Of a DNA stretch of 64,000 nt, positions 35,027 through 44,358 are shown piece by piece. Source of the DNA: Leptospirillum ferrooxidans C2-3 (GTDB lineage Bacteria > Nitrospirota > Leptospirillia > Leptospirillales > Leptospirillaceae); contig NC_017094.1 of assembly GCF_000284315.1 (NCBI RefSeq), positions 589,486-653,485 of the forward strand, in the 5' to 3' direction. A program made the position numbers and the translations under genes. Positions within the stretch are counted from its first letter, which is position 1; each line of letters opens with the position of its first letter. The notes under the pieces were generated by a model. That model had not been told where the DNA came from. It was given only the letters and a program-made list of their open reading frames with translations, and did not search any database.

Positions 35027-36472
35027 TCAGAGCTCCTTCCATGGAAAGTATGTCAATTTGACTCCCCATCCTGTTTTGAGGGAAGGTGAATGAGGCAGCG
35101 GAACCACTCCCGGAGCCCAAAGGACTTCACCATTCTGGTAAAGAACAGGGATCTTTGGTCGCTCCTGGCGACTGATGCGGGATTCCAGAATCTCCCGGTT
35201 CAGATTCTTTGAACGGTTTCCGGGAACGCCGATTTTGATTTTGGCTCCCCGAAAAGGGTAGCCCAGAACAAGACTTTTCAAGTCCTCTTCCTGAAGGACA
35301 CACTGTCGGGAGGGTTTCATTCCCATTTCCCACAAGTTCCAATCGTCTTCTATGGGCCTTGACGACAAGTGAATCAATCCTCCCCTTGGAAGTTTTATAT
35401 TCTCTTCCATATTGCTTTTGGTGTCGAGTGGGCGGAATTGAAAGAATGGAGAGAGTGTCTCATCAAGTTCCGGTTCTGTCGAGTTATGGGTGAGTCGAAT
35501 CTTTCCGGATTCAATGGACAGGAGCCAACCATTCCCCATTGGGCCTGTGAGAGGGGGAGTCCTGTTCAGGCTCCGGAGAATGTTTCCGGAAGGAGCGACG
35601 GGCAAGTCCCAAAGAGATTGCTGCTGAAAAAGATGCTCGACCAGAATGGATTGCCTGACGGGGGATAAAAAGCGAAAGAGAGACAAGGGCATGATGATTG
35701 TGCCCCGGATTTCATGGTCAAGAAGAGAATCGATGTTCCGGATCTCCGGCCGGAACTCTTTTGCCATCTGCTCTGCCAGATACGAAAGGGACTCTATTCC
35801 CATGGGCGGGAAAATCTCCCTGATCAGGGGGGCCAGTTCATTCCTGACACGATTCCTGAGGTAACGGCTGTCCTGGTTGCTGGGATCCTTGAGATAGGGA
35901 AGGTTGCTCTTTTGAAGGGCCGCCCGGATCTCGGAGGAGGTCAATGACAGGAATGGGCGGGCATATCGGTCGTCCCTGAACTCGCTCATCCCCAACAGAC
36001 CTCTGGGTCCCCTGTTGCGAAAGAGATTCATGAGGATGGTTTCGGATTGATCGGAGCGATGATGGCCCAGAAAGAGAACCGGGCGGGATGATTGGTCGAG
36101 GCAACGATCGAAGAACTGATATCGTTCTCTTCGGAGAAGATCTTCCGAGAGCCCTGATGGGGCTTGTTTTCGATAACCGGTCATGACTGGAAGTCCAAGA
36201 CTGCCGGCTTGATCCCTGACAAAGGCCTCTTCCATTCCATTTCTTTCCGGATCGGTCTGATGGTTGAAATGAAGAATGGTGAGGGTTTTGCGGATTTCAG
36301 GGAAGCGGGACAAGGTGTAAAGGAGGCAAAGGGAATCCGCTCCGCCCGATACGCCGACAAAAGCCTGGAGGTCTTCGTTTCCGTTTTGAAAGAGTCTGTT
36401 TCTTTCGAGGAAACGGCTTAATGTGTCATGAAAAAAGCGGAAATCCCCAAGGAGATCATCCAGAGAGTTCAT
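35027..36472 (-). CDS. tilS: tRNA(Ile)-lysidine synthase TilS
   Basis: The 481-residue protein starts with the N-type ATP pyrophosphatase loop V-S-G-G-A-D-S near residue 40, followed by L-H-F-N-H-Q and the G-H-H-R-S-D-Q motif. The TilS middle domain and C-terminal domain follow. It puts lysidine at position 34 of the CAU-anticodon tRNA-Ile so that it reads AUA. The start overlaps ribF by 17 bases. Length is in the usual long-form range. Confidence 0.94.
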   Translation of the reverse strand: MNSLDDLLGDFRFFHDTLSRFLERNRLFQNGNEDLQAFVGVSGGADSLCLLYTLSRFPEIRKTLTILHFNHQTDPERNGMEEAFVRDQAGSLGLPVMTGYRKQAPSGLSEDLLRRERYQFFDRCLDQSSRPVLFLGHHRSDQSETILMNLFRNRGPRGLLGMSEFRDDRYARPFLSLTSSEIRAALQKSNLPYLKDPSNQDSRYLRNRVRNELAPLIREIFPPMGIESLSYLAEQMAKEFRPEIRNIDSLLDHEIRGTIIMPLSLFRFLSPVRQSILVEHLFQQQSLWDLPVAPSGNILRSLNRTPPLTGPMGNGWLLSIESGKIRLTHNSTEPELDETLSPFFQFRPLDTKSNMEENIKLPRGGLIHLSSRPIEDDWNLWEMGMKPSRQCVLQEEDLKSLVLGYPFRGAKIKIGVPGNRSKNLNREILESRISRQERPKIPVLYQNGEVLWAPGVVPLPHSPSLKTGWGVKLTYFPWKEL

Positions 36473-37415
36473 GCAGGAGCTTTCGGGATTGTTCGGAATC
36501 CTGCCGGATCGACTGGATCAGTTCCTGCGGGCCACTGAAGGATCTTTCGCCTCTCAGGTGATCGATGAAAGAGACTTCGGCCATGAGTCCGTAAAGATCT
36601 CCCTCAAAATCAAACAGATGTGTTTCCAGAATGATCTGTCCCTGGCCAAAGGTTGGCCTGCTTCCTATATAAGAAACGCCTGGATACTGTTTTTCCTGGA
36701 TTTTCGTAATGGTGGCATAAACCCCATTCGGAGGAAGAACTCTTCCCGCGGGTGGAAGAATGTTGATAGTCGGGAATCCGATTCTTCGCCCCCTGCGTTC
36801 GCCATCGATAATCGGACCTTCAATCTGAAAAGGGCGTGTGAGGAGATCTCCTGCTTCCCGGACATTTCCGGAGCGGATGAGATCCCTGATCCTTGAGCTC
36901 GAGACCCTTGACCCATTTTCTGTCAGTGGAGGAATGACTTCCACCGAAATGCCGTCCGGAGTTAAAATCCGCTGAAAATCGGAGACAGAGCCAATCCGTT
37001 GATGGCCGAACCGGAAATTTTCTTCGATGATCAGTCCGGCCAATGGAAAAAGTTTCTTCAGAAAGCTTGTGGTAAAGGCATCCGGGCTCATCTTCGCCAG
37101 CTGGGTGGTGAAGGGGACAATTGTCAGTATGTCGACCCCTGTGGAAGCGAGGATCCTTTCTTTCTGGGAAGGATCCATGATTCTGAGAAAAGGTTTTTCG
37201 GGAAAAAGGATTTCCAGCGGGTGGGGAGAAAAGGTAATGACCGTTGCCAGCGCCCGATGCTCCCTTGCGAGGGAGACGAGTCTTCTCAGAAGCTGCTGGT
37301 GGCCTTTATGAACGCCGTCAAAGTTGCCGATGGAAAGAAATGTTTTGGTTCCGGACGGATAGGGGTTGTTGGATGGAGAAAATCCTTCATCCGAAAATTG
37401 TTCAATGATTTTCAT
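36456..37415 (-). CDS. ribF: Bifunctional riboflavin kinase/FMN adenylyltransferase RibF
   Basis: The 319-residue protein has an N-terminal FAD synthetase domain (S-I-G-N-F-D-G-V-H-K-G-H near 28-39, T-F-S-P-H-P, and the S-S-S-R-I-R-D loop) and a C-terminal riboflavin kinase domain (G-R-R-I-G-F-P-T-I-N near 210, then N-G-V-Y-A-T). It makes FMN and FAD from riboflavin. A 100-base gap to hemB (37416-37515) shows nothing supportable. Confidence 0.96.
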   Translation of the reverse strand: MKIIEQFSDEGFSPSNNPYPSGTKTFLSIGNFDGVHKGHQQLLRRLVSLAREHRALATVITFSPHPLEILFPEKPFLRIMDPSQKERILASTGVDILTIVPFTTQLAKMSPDAFTTSFLKKLFPLAGLIIEENFRFGHQRIGSVSDFQRILTPDGISVEVIPPLTENGSRVSSSRIRDLIRSGNVREAGDLLTRPFQIEGPIIDGERRGRRIGFPTINILPPAGRVLPPNGVYATITKIQEKQYPGVSYIGSRPTFGQGQIILETHLFDFEGDLYGLMAEVSFIDHLRGERSFSGPQELIQSIRQDSEQSRKLLHELSG

Positions 37416-37515
37416 CGAACAGCATGACCTGATGCAAACGGAATCGTTCCCATCAGGGAGTCTTTCCGGCCATTCTGCGTCCTGACATGGGTTTTGCCAG
37501 ACTGTGTTTGTTCCA

Positions 37516-38505
37516 TCATTCTCCCTTTAGAAGAAGTTCCGCCGCCCGAATCGCAAAATAGGTGATGATTGTCGATGCTCCCGCCCGGTGAATACATAGA
37601 AGACTTTCAAGGATGGCCCTGTCAAGATCTATCCACCCGTTTTGTCCGGCCGCGACCAGTGTGGAGTATTCGCCGCTGACCTGATAGGCGCACATCGGAA
37701 GATCAACCGCATTCTTGACCTCCCGCAAAATATCGAGATAGGGGAGCGCCGGCTTGACCATCAGGATATCGGCTCCTTCCTCAACGTCGAGGCGGGCTTC
37801 CCTCATCGCCTCTGTTCTGTTGGCCGGATCCATCTGGTAGGAGGTCCGGTCTCCGAACTGGGGGCCGGACATCATGGCATCCCTGAATGGCCCATAAAAA
37901 GAGGATGCGTATTTGACGGCATAGGACATGATCAATGTATCGATGAATCCTTCCTTGTCCAAAGCGGATCGTATGGCGGCCACACGACCGTCCATCATGT
38001 CCGATGGCGCCACAACGTCGGCTCCGGCCCTGGCGTGGACGAGGGACATACTGGCAAGGCATCCAAGGGTCGAATCGTTGTCGATCCTGTTTCCGGAGGA
38101 GAGAAATCCGCAATGGCCATGGGAGGTGTACTCATCGATACAGATATCCGTCATGACGGTTGTGTCAGGAAAGTTTTCCTTCAGGAAGCGGACAGCTGTG
38201 GGGACTGGCCCCTCGGGGTTGAGAGCCTGTGTGGCTTCCAGGTCTTTGGTCTCTGGGATTCCAAAGAGGATGAAGCTTGATACTCCGACTTTTTTCGCCT
38301 CCTCTATGACCGGAGACAGTCTGTCGACGGAGTATCTGAAAACTCCTGGCATGGAGGATATGGGTTCTTTTTTGTTTTTCCCGAAGGTAATGAACAGGGG
38401 AAGAATGAGTTGAGAGGGGTGAAGCCGGTATTCTCTGACAAGGTTTCTGATCGTTTGAGAGCTTCTCAGTCGTCTTGGTCGATCAATTGGGAATCCCATG
38501 GTCAA
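37516..38505 (-). CDS. hemB: Delta-aminolevulinic acid dehydratase HemB
   Basis: The 329-residue enzyme has both Schiff-base lysines (S-Y-A-V-K-Y-A-S near 205 and M-V-K-P-A-L-P-Y-L-D near 255). The metal region reads D-I-C-I-D-E-Y-T-S-H-G-H-C, with Asp where zinc enzymes have a second Cys, so it is probably of the magnesium-dependent type. It joins two aminolevulinates into porphobilinogen. It follows the cobA-hemD fusion after 11 bases. Confidence 0.97.
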   Translation of the reverse strand: MTMGFPIDRPRRLRSSQTIRNLVREYRLHPSQLILPLFITFGKNKKEPISSMPGVFRYSVDRLSPVIEEAKKVGVSSFILFGIPETKDLEATQALNPEGPVPTAVRFLKENFPDTTVMTDICIDEYTSHGHCGFLSSGNRIDNDSTLGCLASMSLVHARAGADVVAPSDMMDGRVAAIRSALDKEGFIDTLIMSYAVKYASSFYGPFRDAMMSGPQFGDRTSYQMDPANRTEAMREARLDVEEGADILMVKPALPYLDILREVKNAVDLPMCAYQVSGEYSTLVAAGQNGWIDLDRAILESLLCIHRAGASTIITYFAIRAAELLLKGE

Positions 38506-38516
38506 TACCCCTTCTT

Positions 38517-40073
38517 TTATGGATGCTGCTGTTTGGTGTTGAGTGATTGCTGAATGGTCTGGACCATTGTTTCGACGCTGGTATCGTCTGAAACATGAAT
38601 CCTCGAAAAATGTTCGGACTCAAGCGCTTTCCGGGTGGTGGGACCGATTGCGCAAGCGGGAACCGATCGAATGGAATTGGCCAATCGGGGAAACAGGCTT
38701 AAGAGGTTGGTGACAGCTGAGGGGCTGTAAAAGACCATCGCGTCAATGGTTCCCTCGAGGATCCTTGCGCTGATCCGGTCTTCAACATGTGGAAGCAGTT
38801 TGGGAAGCCTGTTTACGTAGCAGGAGATGACAGAGACCTCCCCTCCGGAGCGGGTGAGTCCTTCAGGGATGGATTTGTCTCCCCGGTCCCCTCTGACAAG
38901 GAGAACCTGTTCTCCTTGTTTGAGGACGTTCTGCATGGATCGGATGACCCCTTCTCCATGGGATTCCCCCGAGACAAGATCCGGAGTGATTCCCCAGTCG
39001 GAAAGGGCTTTTGTCGTTTGCGGGCCAAGAGAGAAGAGCTTTTTCGTATAGAGCTCTCTCAAGTCCCTGCCGAGGGAAAGGAAGCGGGTGAAAAATCCTC
39101 TTACCCCGTTGGGACTCAAGAACATGATCCAATTCCATTGCTCCAGAGCTTTGATGGCATGATCCGCAGGGCTCCAATCATCCGGCTGGTCAATGCTGAT
39201 TGTGGGGCAGACAAGGACCTCTGCTCCGAGAGAGGTCAGGCTGTTTTTCAGAAAACTGGCCTGATCCCTCTCTCTGGTGATCAAGACTGTTTTGTGTGCC
39301 AGAGGGAGGTGCTGTGTCCAGGAAAGCCTGACATTTTTTCCGGCTGATTCTCCGATGACGACCACTGCGGGAGGCTTTACGGGAGGGGCAAGCGCATGGG
39401 CCGCTATTTCTCCGAGTGTTGTGTCCCATGATGTCTGCTGGGAGGTTGTCCCCCATCGAATGATCATGACAGGGGTGTTTTGGTCCCTGCCTGCAGAGAT
39501 GATCTTTTGGGCAAGGGATTGGAGATGTTCGACACCCATCATGACGATCACCGTCTGCATCGGAATGGCCAGGGATGCGATTTCCTCCTTTGTCATCCGG
39601 TCGGGATTTCCATGGCCGGTCAGGATGGAAATCCTGGAATTGGTCTCCCTGTGGCTGACCGGGACACCCGCATACGCCGGAACGGAGATGGCCGATGTGA
39701 CTCCAGGAACGATGACATAGGGAATCCCGGATTGTTCGAGTGCCTGGCCTTCTTCACCACCACGTCCGAAAACGAGCGGATCTCCCCCCTTGAGACGAAT
39801 CACTGTCAGACCCCTTTTTGCCCGGTCAATCATCAGCTCTTCAATTTCGCGCTGTCCAAGCTTCGGGTGGCCACGCTCTTTCCCGACATCGATGAATTCG
39901 GCACTGTCCGGAACAAGATCCAGCAGATCCAGGGAGGATAGATGGTCGTAAAGAACCACCTGAGCGGTTTCAAGGGCTTTTTTCCCTTTCAGGGTCAAAA
40001 GTTCCGGGTCTCCCGGTCCCGCACCGACGAGGTAGACTGTTCCAATCTTTTTTTCTGAGGTGTTGCTATCCAT
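38517..40073 (-). CDS. cobA-hemD: CobA-HemD fusion: uroporphyrinogen-III methyltransferase and synthase
   Basis: The 518-residue protein fuses two enzymes. Residues ~10-255 are a uroporphyrinogen-III C-methyltransferase (V-G-A-G-P-G-D-P-E-L-L-T-L-K-G, V-F-G-R-G-G-E-E, and V-I-V-P-G-V-T-S). Residues ~260-515 are uroporphyrinogen-III synthase (T-V-L-I-T-R-E-R-D-Q, F-L-S-P-N-G-V-R, A-I-G-P-T-T). It closes the ring and starts the siroheme/cobalamin branch. Fusion of this kind is known in several phyla. A 130-base gap (40074-40203) before the pirin gene shows no feature I can support. Confidence 0.96.
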   Translation of the reverse strand: MDSNTSEKKIGTVYLVGAGPGDPELLTLKGKKALETAQVVLYDHLSSLDLLDLVPDSAEFIDVGKERGHPKLGQREIEELMIDRAKRGLTVIRLKGGDPLVFGRGGEEGQALEQSGIPYVIVPGVTSAISVPAYAGVPVSHRETNSRISILTGHGNPDRMTKEEIASLAIPMQTVIVMMGVEHLQSLAQKIISAGRDQNTPVMIIRWGTTSQQTSWDTTLGEIAAHALAPPVKPPAVVVIGESAGKNVRLSWTQHLPLAHKTVLITRERDQASFLKNSLTSLGAEVLVCPTISIDQPDDWSPADHAIKALEQWNWIMFLSPNGVRGFFTRFLSLGRDLRELYTKKLFSLGPQTTKALSDWGITPDLVSGESHGEGVIRSMQNVLKQGEQVLLVRGDRGDKSIPEGLTRSGGEVSVISCYVNRLPKLLPHVEDRISARILEGTIDAMVFYSPSAVTNLLSLFPRLANSIRSVPACAIGPTTRKALESEHFSRIHVSDDTSVETMVQTIQQSLNTKQQHP

Positions 40074-40203
40074 CTTGCTGCTATCCGATTGGTTAATTGA
40101 TCATGTCTTTTTTTAAAGGGACTGATCAGATGTTCCGGGTGGGGAGGTTATCTCTCTTCGGACGGTGACACCATGATATATCTTTACAGGAGGCAGAGAA
40201 AAC

Positions 40204-41082
40204 TCAGTTGATGTCTCCCCATTTGCCAGATCGATATTCTTCGATGGCTTCCCTGATTTCCTGATTCGTGTTCATGACAAACGGGCCGTAACGGGCAACG
40301 GGCTCTCCTATGGGAGGAGATGAAAGGATCAGCGCTTCGGCCCCTTCCTTCATGCCGGAGAAGAGCCATGTTTCGGGGCGTTTGGAATCGGGGTTCCAGA
40401 GGGCCATCTGTCCTTCCCGGATTTCTGTCTTGTCTTCATTGGGAATGATGGAGCCTTTGAAAACATACAGAAGTGTCCGGTCTTCCGGGGCAAGGGACAG
40501 GGAGATTGTTGCGTTCGGGTCGAGAATGAGATGACCGATAAAGACCTGATGCAGCGTTTGTATCGGTGATGCGATCCCGTCTTGTTCTCCCGCAAGAATT
40601 TTGACCAATCCTGTTTTTTCCCTGTTTTGATAGGACGGGATTTTATCCTTGGTGATCTCCTGATAGCGGGGAGGGGTGTTTTTGAGGCTGGCAGGCAGAT
40701 TGATCCAGATCTGAAAACCATTCATGACTCCCCCCCGTTCCCAAAACTGAGGGGACGGAAGCTCGGAGTGCAAAAGACCGGATCCTGCGGTCATCCATTG
40801 CAGATCCATTGGCCCCATCCGGCCGGAGTGGCCTTTGGAGTCCTTGTGTTCCATTTCTCCTTCGAGAAGGTATGTCACGGTCTCAAAGCCCTTGTGCGGA
40901 TGGTCAGGGGCGCCGATTGCCTCCCTTGGAGCCCAGTTGACGGGACCCATATGGTCCAGAAGAAGAAACGGATCCGCATCATGAATGAGATTGGTCGGAA
41001 ATGGACGACGGACCGGAAACCCTCCGCCTTCAAGTGTTTTGAGGGCGTCAACAAGTTGATGGGGTGGTGGGGGAAGCTTCAT
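40204..41082 (-). CDS. Pirin-family cupin protein
   Basis: The 292-residue protein has two cupin domains. The N-terminal one reads F-L-L-L-D-H-M-G-P, then P-D-H-P-H-K-G-F-E-T-V-T-Y and G-L-L-H-S-E, which contain the metal ligands (His-x-His near 62-64, His and Glu later) of pirins with quercetinase-like fold. Cellular role in bacteria varies and is mostly unknown. It sits between hemC and cobA-hemD, an odd place with no known link to heme synthesis. Confidence 0.88.
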   Translation of the reverse strand: MKLPPPPHQLVDALKTLEGGGFPVRRPFPTNLIHDADPFLLLDHMGPVNWAPREAIGAPDHPHKGFETVTYLLEGEMEHKDSKGHSGRMGPMDLQWMTAGSGLLHSELPSPQFWERGGVMNGFQIWINLPASLKNTPPRYQEITKDKIPSYQNREKTGLVKILAGEQDGIASPIQTLHQVFIGHLILDPNATISLSLAPEDRTLLYVFKGSIIPNEDKTEIREGQMALWNPDSKRPETWLFSGMKEGAEALILSSPPIGEPVARYGPFVMNTNQEIREAIEEYRSGKWGDIN

Positions 41083-41096
41083 GATGATCTCCTGAG

Positions 41097-42026
41097 TCAG
41101 GAACCTAGGCGAATTTCATCCAGGATCTCTTTTCCGCCTTTTTCAAGGAGTGTTTGACCGATGGCAAGTCCAAGTTCCATCGCTTCTTCGGAGGGTCCTG
41201 TGACCTTTTCTGTGAGCATCCTGTCTCCGCTGAGGCTCATGACCCGGGCTTCAAGCTGAACCCATCCGCTTCTCTTGACGGTGGCATAGGCTGCGACCGG
41301 CAGCTGGCATCCCCCGGCCAGACTTTTGAGAACACCTCTTTCAGCAGAGACAGCTATATGGGTATCCGAATGGAAAAGCCTGGAAGCAATCGAGGATGTG
41401 ATGGTGTCCGACTCCCGGTATTCCAGTCCCAATGCGCCCTGACCGATTGCAGGGAGGAGGTCCGATACCAAAAGCCACTCTGTAATCTTGTGTTCGAGTC
41501 CCAGCCGTTTCATTCCGGCACCAGCTAAAAGGAGTGCATCAACCTGGCCTTCCTCAAGCTTTCTGAGACGCGTTCCAACGTTTCCCCGAACCGGAACAAT
41601 GACCAGGTCCGGCCTTATTCTTCTGACCTGGGAGACCCTTCTCAGGGAAGAGGTTCCCAGTTTTGCTCCTGTCGGCAGTTTTCTCAGGCTGGGGTAGTGG
41701 ATGCTGACAAAGACATCCCTGGGATCTTCCCTCTCCATCGTCACACCCAGTATCAGTCCTTCAGGCATCTCCGCAGGAACATCCTTCATGCTGTGAACGG
41801 CCAGATCAACCTGCCGGGAAAGAAGCGCTTCCTCTATCTCCTTGACAAAAAGCCCCTTCCCGCCCACGTCGGACAAGGGCCTGTCCAGAATCATGTCTCC
41901 TGATGTCTTGATAATCGTCAATTCAGACTTTACACCGGATGTTTTTTCTATCAGTGCTGCGACATGGCGGGCTTGCCAGAGGGCCAGTTCGGATCCCCTG
42001 GTTCCTATTTTCAGAATTTGAGTCAT
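41097..42026 (-). CDS. hemC: Porphobilinogen deaminase HemC
   Basis: The 309-residue enzyme has the standard opening (I-G-T-R-G-S-E-L-A-L-W-Q-A), the S-M-K-D-V catalytic Asp segment, R-G-N-V-G-T-R, and the cofactor-binding Cys in L-A-G-G-C-Q-L-P-V-A-A-Y. It polymerises four porphobilinogens. Its start touches the hemA stop, so hemA and hemC are co-translated. Confidence 0.97.
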   Translation of the reverse strand: MTQILKIGTRGSELALWQARHVAALIEKTSGVKSELTIIKTSGDMILDRPLSDVGGKGLFVKEIEEALLSRQVDLAVHSMKDVPAEMPEGLILGVTMEREDPRDVFVSIHYPSLRKLPTGAKLGTSSLRRVSQVRRIRPDLVIVPVRGNVGTRLRKLEEGQVDALLLAGAGMKRLGLEHKITEWLLVSDLLPAIGQGALGLEYRESDTITSSIASRLFHSDTHIAVSAERGVLKSLAGGCQLPVAAYATVKRSGWVQLEARVMSLSGDRMLTEKVTGPSEEAMELGLAIGQTLLEKGGKEILDEIRLGS

Positions 42027-43378
42027 TAGGCCGGGCTCTCACCTTTCAGAAAGGGGATGGGATTTGAGACGGGGGAATTGACAGGCGTTTTTTCCGGAGA
42101 AGGTGTTTCAAGGGCATTTTCAGGAAGTCCGTAGCATTTCATTGTCCATTCCCAGATTTCTTCCGATCCGGGAGAATGTCTGATCGTTTGGTAGGCCGGA
42201 TGCAAGATCTTGTTCAGAAGGGACTTTGTGAGAATTTCGATCTTTTCACGGGCTTCAGGCGGTAATGAAGCCAGTGTTCCCTGAAATCGCTCTATTTCGG
42301 ACTGGCGAATCTTCTCCGTGTGATTCTTGAGAGCCTGAATCAGCGGGACAGAGGAACGATTTTCCTGCCATCGGGCAAATGATTGCAGCTCTTCCGAGAT
42401 GATGGCCCCAGCTGCGTGGGCCTCAAATTCGCGTTCTTTTTGATTGGACTCCACAACCGCTTTCAGATCGTCGACGTTATAGAGGAACAGATTCCCCAGA
42501 CGAGCAACCTCCGGATCAATATTTCTGGGAACAGCGATATCGATCATGAACATGGATCGGCGTCCCCTTTTTGCGAGGGACCTTTCGGCGATCTCTGTTG
42601 TCACGAGATAATGCTCCGCACCGGTTGAGCAGACGATCATGTCAGAATCTGCGAGCGCATCTTCAATCTCGTGAAAAGGACGGTATGTGGCCTCATATTC
42701 TGATGCGAGGGCCATCCCTTTGTGGGAATCCCTGGTCATGAGGGTCAGGGATCTTACTCCCATCTTCTTCATATGCCTGGCTGTCAGCTGAGCCATATCC
42801 CCACCGCCAAGAAGAAGAACGTTTTTATCGTCCATGGTCTGGAAAATCTTGCGGGCCAGCTGGCACGCGGCATAGCTGATCGAGACAGGCAGGTGGCTGA
42901 TGGCTGTTTCTGTTCGAACTCTTTTGGATGTGGAAATGGCTCGCTGAAAGAGCTGGTTCAGAAATAGCCCGGTATAGCCGAGTGTTTTTGCCCTTTCGAA
43001 TGCTTCCTTGACCTGTCCGGTGATTTGGGGTTCGCCCACGACCATCGAGTCGAGACTCGATGTGACTTCAAAAAAGTGGCGGACAGCATCTTCTCCTGTG
43101 AGGTGGTAGAGATAGGGGGCAATGTTGACCTGTGCAAGTGAAGGATGCGTGGTTTTCAGAAAGTCGAGAAAAAACGAGTGGTCGGGATTGTTCCCGGTGG
43201 TAATGGTGATGATCTCAACCCGGTTGCAGGTGGAGAGCACCATGCATTCGAGGATTCCATCCCTTGAGCTTAAATTCCTGATGACTTCGTCTAGATGTTC
43301 TTTTGGGTAGGCGAGTTTTTCGCGCACTTCAATCGGGGTTTTCTTATGGTTCACCCCGGCTAGCGTCATTCTTAGCAA
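42026..43378 (-). CDS. hemA: Glutamyl-tRNA reductase HemA
   Basis: The 450-residue protein has the catalytic Cys in L-S-T-C-N-R-V-E-I near residue 50, G-E-P-Q-I-T-G-Q-V-K, the NADPH-binding L-L-G-G-G-D-M region near 190, and a dimerisation tail. It carries out the first committed step of C5-pathway tetrapyrrole synthesis. The last 25 residues are Pro/Ser-rich and extend past the usual end. Confidence 0.97.
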   Translation of the reverse strand: MLRMTLAGVNHKKTPIEVREKLAYPKEHLDEVIRNLSSRDGILECMVLSTCNRVEIITITTGNNPDHSFFLDFLKTTHPSLAQVNIAPYLYHLTGEDAVRHFFEVTSSLDSMVVGEPQITGQVKEAFERAKTLGYTGLFLNQLFQRAISTSKRVRTETAISHLPVSISYAACQLARKIFQTMDDKNVLLLGGGDMAQLTARHMKKMGVRSLTLMTRDSHKGMALASEYEATYRPFHEIEDALADSDMIVCSTGAEHYLVTTEIAERSLAKRGRRSMFMIDIAVPRNIDPEVARLGNLFLYNVDDLKAVVESNQKEREFEAHAAGAIISEELQSFARWQENRSSVPLIQALKNHTEKIRQSEIERFQGTLASLPPEAREKIEILTKSLLNKILHPAYQTIRHSPGSEEIWEWTMKCYGLPENALETPSPEKTPVNSPVSNPIPFLKGESPA

Positions 43379-43420
43379 TTCAGTTGGCCTCCCTTTATGG
43401 CATGGCTTTGCAACAGATGG

Positions 43421-44332
43421 CTAAAGTACTGAATGCCCGCCTCCTACAAAAAGATTGACCGCCAGAATGGTCACGACAAACAGGAAGAAACCGGCGATGG
43501 AAAGATATGCCGCCTGTCGTCCCTGAAACCCCTTCTTGAGCCTGAGGAGAACGAGTCCCAGATAGAGAAACCAGACCAGAAAAGCCCAGGAGCCCCTTTT
43601 CCCCCATGGCCATAAAACACCAAATGTACCGTAAGACCAAATCATGACAAAAACAAGGCCTAGGGTCAAGAATAAAAATCCCAGACCATTGAACTCCCTG
43701 TTCAGTCGGTCCAGAAATTCCAGGGAAGGCAAGCGATTGAAGAGCGTATTGAAGATTTTTTTCCTGAGAAATGTTTCCAGAAGCAGATAGAGAATGGAGA
43801 GAAAAAAGGCAATGGTCGCTGATGCCAGTCCAAGATCGACAAGAATGGAATGAAGTCTTACGAGAAGGCTTTCCGCTCCTTCCTTTGCCGGTCCGGATCG
43901 CACCCCTTCTCCGAGGACGAACAGCAGGGCCCCGAATGAGACGGGAAAGATGAGAATGCCGAGAAGGGATCCCTTTCGCTGGTGCTCAAGGTAGAGAAAG
44001 GAGACGACCAGTGACCAGGAAAAGAATGAGACCGCTTCCCTCAATGTGGCGAGAGCCACATGTCCCATGGATGTGAAGTGGATAAACAGGGCAAGCGTGT
44101 GTACCAATACCCCGCCGACACCGGCTGTGACGCCTGCAAGCGAGCCATGTTTGACCCTGGAGAAGAGAATGTCTCCGAGGAGCAGGACAAAGGCTCCGAA
44201 ATAGAACCCGGCAGCTATTTTGATCAGCAAGATTTCAATGGGTGACAGGGGAACCTCCAGCATGTATCTGTCAAGGGTGATAAGAGACCGGTTTGCCCGA
44301 TGGAAATCGGACTCCTTATTATTCTTGCCCAA
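43421..44332 (-). CDS. CcsA/HemX-like cytochrome c assembly membrane protein
   Basis: The 303-residue protein has about eight membrane spans and the family's conserved His positions (A-L-F-I-H-F, R-L-H-S-I-L-V-D). The segment near residue 250 (P-W-G-K-R-G-S-W) stands where heme-handling relatives have a tryptophan-rich WWD motif and is only partly conserved. The TTG start at 44332 is uncertain; the next ATG at 44263 would remove 23 polar residues. Relatives either bring heme to cytochrome c synthase or (HemX) tune HemA levels; directly preceding hemA, both roles are possible here. Confidence 0.75.
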   Translation of the reverse strand: MGKNNKESDFHRANRSLITLDRYMLEVPLSPIEILLIKIAAGFYFGAFVLLLGDILFSRVKHGSLAGVTAGVGGVLVHTLALFIHFTSMGHVALATLREAVSFFSWSLVVSFLYLEHQRKGSLLGILIFPVSFGALLFVLGEGVRSGPAKEGAESLLVRLHSILVDLGLASATIAFFLSILYLLLETFLRKKIFNTLFNRLPSLEFLDRLNREFNGLGFLFLTLGLVFVMIWSYGTFGVLWPWGKRGSWAFLVWFLYLGLVLLRLKKGFQGRQAAYLSIAGFFLFVVTILAVNLFVGGGHSVL

Positions 44333-44358
44333 CTCCCCTCACTGGGCTAGAATAAGCC

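Noticed and set aside
37412..37597. 61-codon minus-strand ORF between ribF and hemB
   Set aside because: It overlaps the end of hemB and the start of ribF in another frame, and has no ribosome site or family.
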